Shown here: one piece after another, positions 4,555 through 5,612 of the stretch
Numbering within the stretch: the stretch's first letter is position 1
How the letters are laid out: every line of letters begins with the position of its first letter
DNA from: Desulfobacteraceae bacterium
GTDB taxonomy: Bacteria; Desulfobacterota; Desulfobacteria; Desulfobacterales; Desulfobacteraceae
Length of the DNA stretch: 5,612 nucleotides
NCBI GenBank assembly: GCA_015486915.1
Contig: WFQS01000594.1
Span: forward strand, 1-5,612
Direction: 5' to 3'
Position numbers and translations under genes: made by a program
Notes under the pieces: model-generated
The model's input: only the letters and a program-made list of their open reading frames with translations
What the model was told of the DNA's origin: nothing
Database searches by the model: none

Positions 4555-5612
4555 ATGGAAAACCACAGAAGAATTATAATATTTGATACAACACTGAGAG
4601 ATGGAGAACAGTCACCGGGTGCAAGCATGAATATCGCTGAAAAACTGCGTATTGCAACACAGCTTGAAAAACTCGGGATTGACGTTATTGAAGCAGGTTT
4701 CCCAGCTGCTTCCCAGGGCGATTTTAAAGCTGTTGAAATGATTGCAGGCGCACTTGAATCTGCCCAGATTGCCGCCCTCTGCAGAGCCGATCACAATGAT
4801 ATTACAAGGGCATGGGAAGCAATAAAAAATGCTGTGCATCCGAGAATCCACACTTTTATAGCAACATCTGACATTCACATGGAATACAAACTCAAAATGT
4901 CTCAGGAACAGGTTATTGATAAGGCTGTTGAGGCTGTTAAATATGCTGCATCCTTAACTGATAATGTTGAATTTTCCGCAGAAGACGGTTCAAGAAGCCA
5001 GCCTGATTTTTTATGCAGAATTTTCGAGGCGGTCATTGATGCAGGAGCATCAACGGTCAACCTGCCCGATACAGTTGGTTATGCTGTTCCGGATGAGTTC
5101 TCGAACCTTGTTGAATATGTGATAACAAACACTCCAAATATCAATAAAGCGGTTTTAAGTGTCCACTGCCATAACGACCTTGGACTTGCCACTGCAAACA
5201 CCCTTGCCGCAATAAAAGCAGGAGCCGGGCAGGCGGAAGTTACAATAAACGGAATCGGAGAAAGGGCCGGTAACACCTCCCTTGAGGAGGTTGTAATGTC
5301 CCTCGGAACAAGACCTAATTTCTTCCGGGAAACAACGGCAATCGATACCACAAGGATATATCCCACCAGCCGGCTTGTCAGTATGATTACCGGCATCGTT
5401 GTCCAGCCTAACCGTGCCATTGTGGGCGCCAATGCCTTTGCCCATGAGGCAGGTATACACCAGGACGGGGTTTTGAAGAATCCCATGACATATGAGATCA
5501 TGAAACCTGAAACCATAGGGCTAAGTAAAAACAATCTCGTTCTTGGAAAGCATTCGGGCCGGCACGCCCTTTATTCGCACATATCCGGCATGGGGTATAA
5601 CCTTTCCGATGA
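4555..5612 (+). CDS. leuA: 2-isopropylmalate synthase, 5' part
   Basis: First committed enzyme of leucine synthesis: condenses 2-oxoisovalerate with acetyl-CoA to 2-isopropylmalate. The frame is open to the window edge, giving 352 of about 500-520 residues. The catalytic barrel begins [13 protein letters not shown] (10-22; metal ligand Asp11), followed by EAGFPAAS (46-53), AEDGSR (142-147) and NLPDTVGY (169-176). HCHND (204-208) gives the two metal histidines and GERAGN (235-240) the conserved Asn. HEAGIHQDG (297-305) and GKHSGRHA (331-338) belong to the linker subdomains found in LeuA. The leucine-binding regulatory domain lies beyond the window, so feedback control cannot be assessed. It is a paralogue of the adjacent cimA but clearly of LeuA type. 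The start is set by AAGGAG 7 bases upstream. The spacer to cimA is 95 bp and consists almost entirely of repeat copy B. Confidence 0.96.
   Translation, partial: MENHRRIIIFDTTLRDGEQSPGASMNIAEKLRIATQLEKLGIDVIEAGFPAASQGDFKAVEMIAGALESAQIAALCRADHNDITRAWEAIKNAVHPRIHTFIATSDIHMEYKLKMSQEQVIDKAVEAVKYAASLTDNVEFSAEDGSRSQPDFLCRIFEAVIDAGASTVNLPDTVGYAVPDEFSNLVEYVITNTPNINKAVLSVHCHNDLGLATANTLAAIKAGAGQAEVTINGIGERAGNTSLEEVVMSLGTRPNFFRETTAIDTTRIYPTSRLVSMITGIVVQPNRAIVGANAFAHEAGIHQDGVLKNPMTYEIMKPETIGLSKNNLVLGKHSGRHALYSHISGMGYNLSD

Overview
The window is a piece of a branched-chain amino acid biosynthesis operon, with all genes on the + strand: the 3' end of ilvB (acetolactate synthase large subunit), ilvN (its regulatory subunit), ilvC (ketol-acid reductoisomerase), cimA ((R)-citramalate synthase) and the first two thirds of leuA (2-isopropylmalate synthase). 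Fairly AT-rich third codon positions and the order ilvB-ilvN-ilvC-cimA-leuA would suit an anaerobic deltaproteobacterium of the Desulfobacterales type. That placement is inferred from general impression, not from a marker gene.

Together the genes cover the steps that commit pyruvate to valine, isoleucine and leucine. CimA condenses pyruvate with acetyl-CoA, the first step of a threonine-independent route to 2-oxobutyrate and so to isoleucine. IlvBN and IlvC then act on both the valine and isoleucine branches. LeuA draws 2-oxoisovalerate into leucine. The dihydroxyacid dehydratase, aminotransferase and isopropylmalate isomerase/dehydrogenase genes are not in this window.

The coding part is ordinary apart from IlvC, which by recalled sequence resembles the fungal mitochondrial (Ilv5) and Bacteroidetes-type enzymes more than the usual bacterial short form. 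The spacers are the unusual part. Two related non-coding elements flank ilvN, one of 138 bp (937-1074) and one of 40 bp (1642-1681). They share 14-bp terminal inverted repeats (consensus GTAAATATTCGACC) and are bordered by 8-bp direct repeats (7/8 and 8/8 identical). This looks like a family of miniature transposable elements (MITEs). Ends starting GTAA and 8-bp target duplications point to the IS66 family as the likely source of mobility.

A second, unrelated repeat of about 95-105 bp occurs between ilvB and ilvN (832-926). It occurs again in inverted orientation between cimA and leuA (4442-4536), with 67 of 95 positions identical and no gaps. The cimA-side copy supplies the last codons and stop of cimA. 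The 300-bp ilvB-ilvN spacer is therefore almost wholly built from repeats, and the 138-bp element sits directly against the ilvN ribosome binding site. No CRISPR array, tRNA, rRNA or complete insertion sequence was seen.
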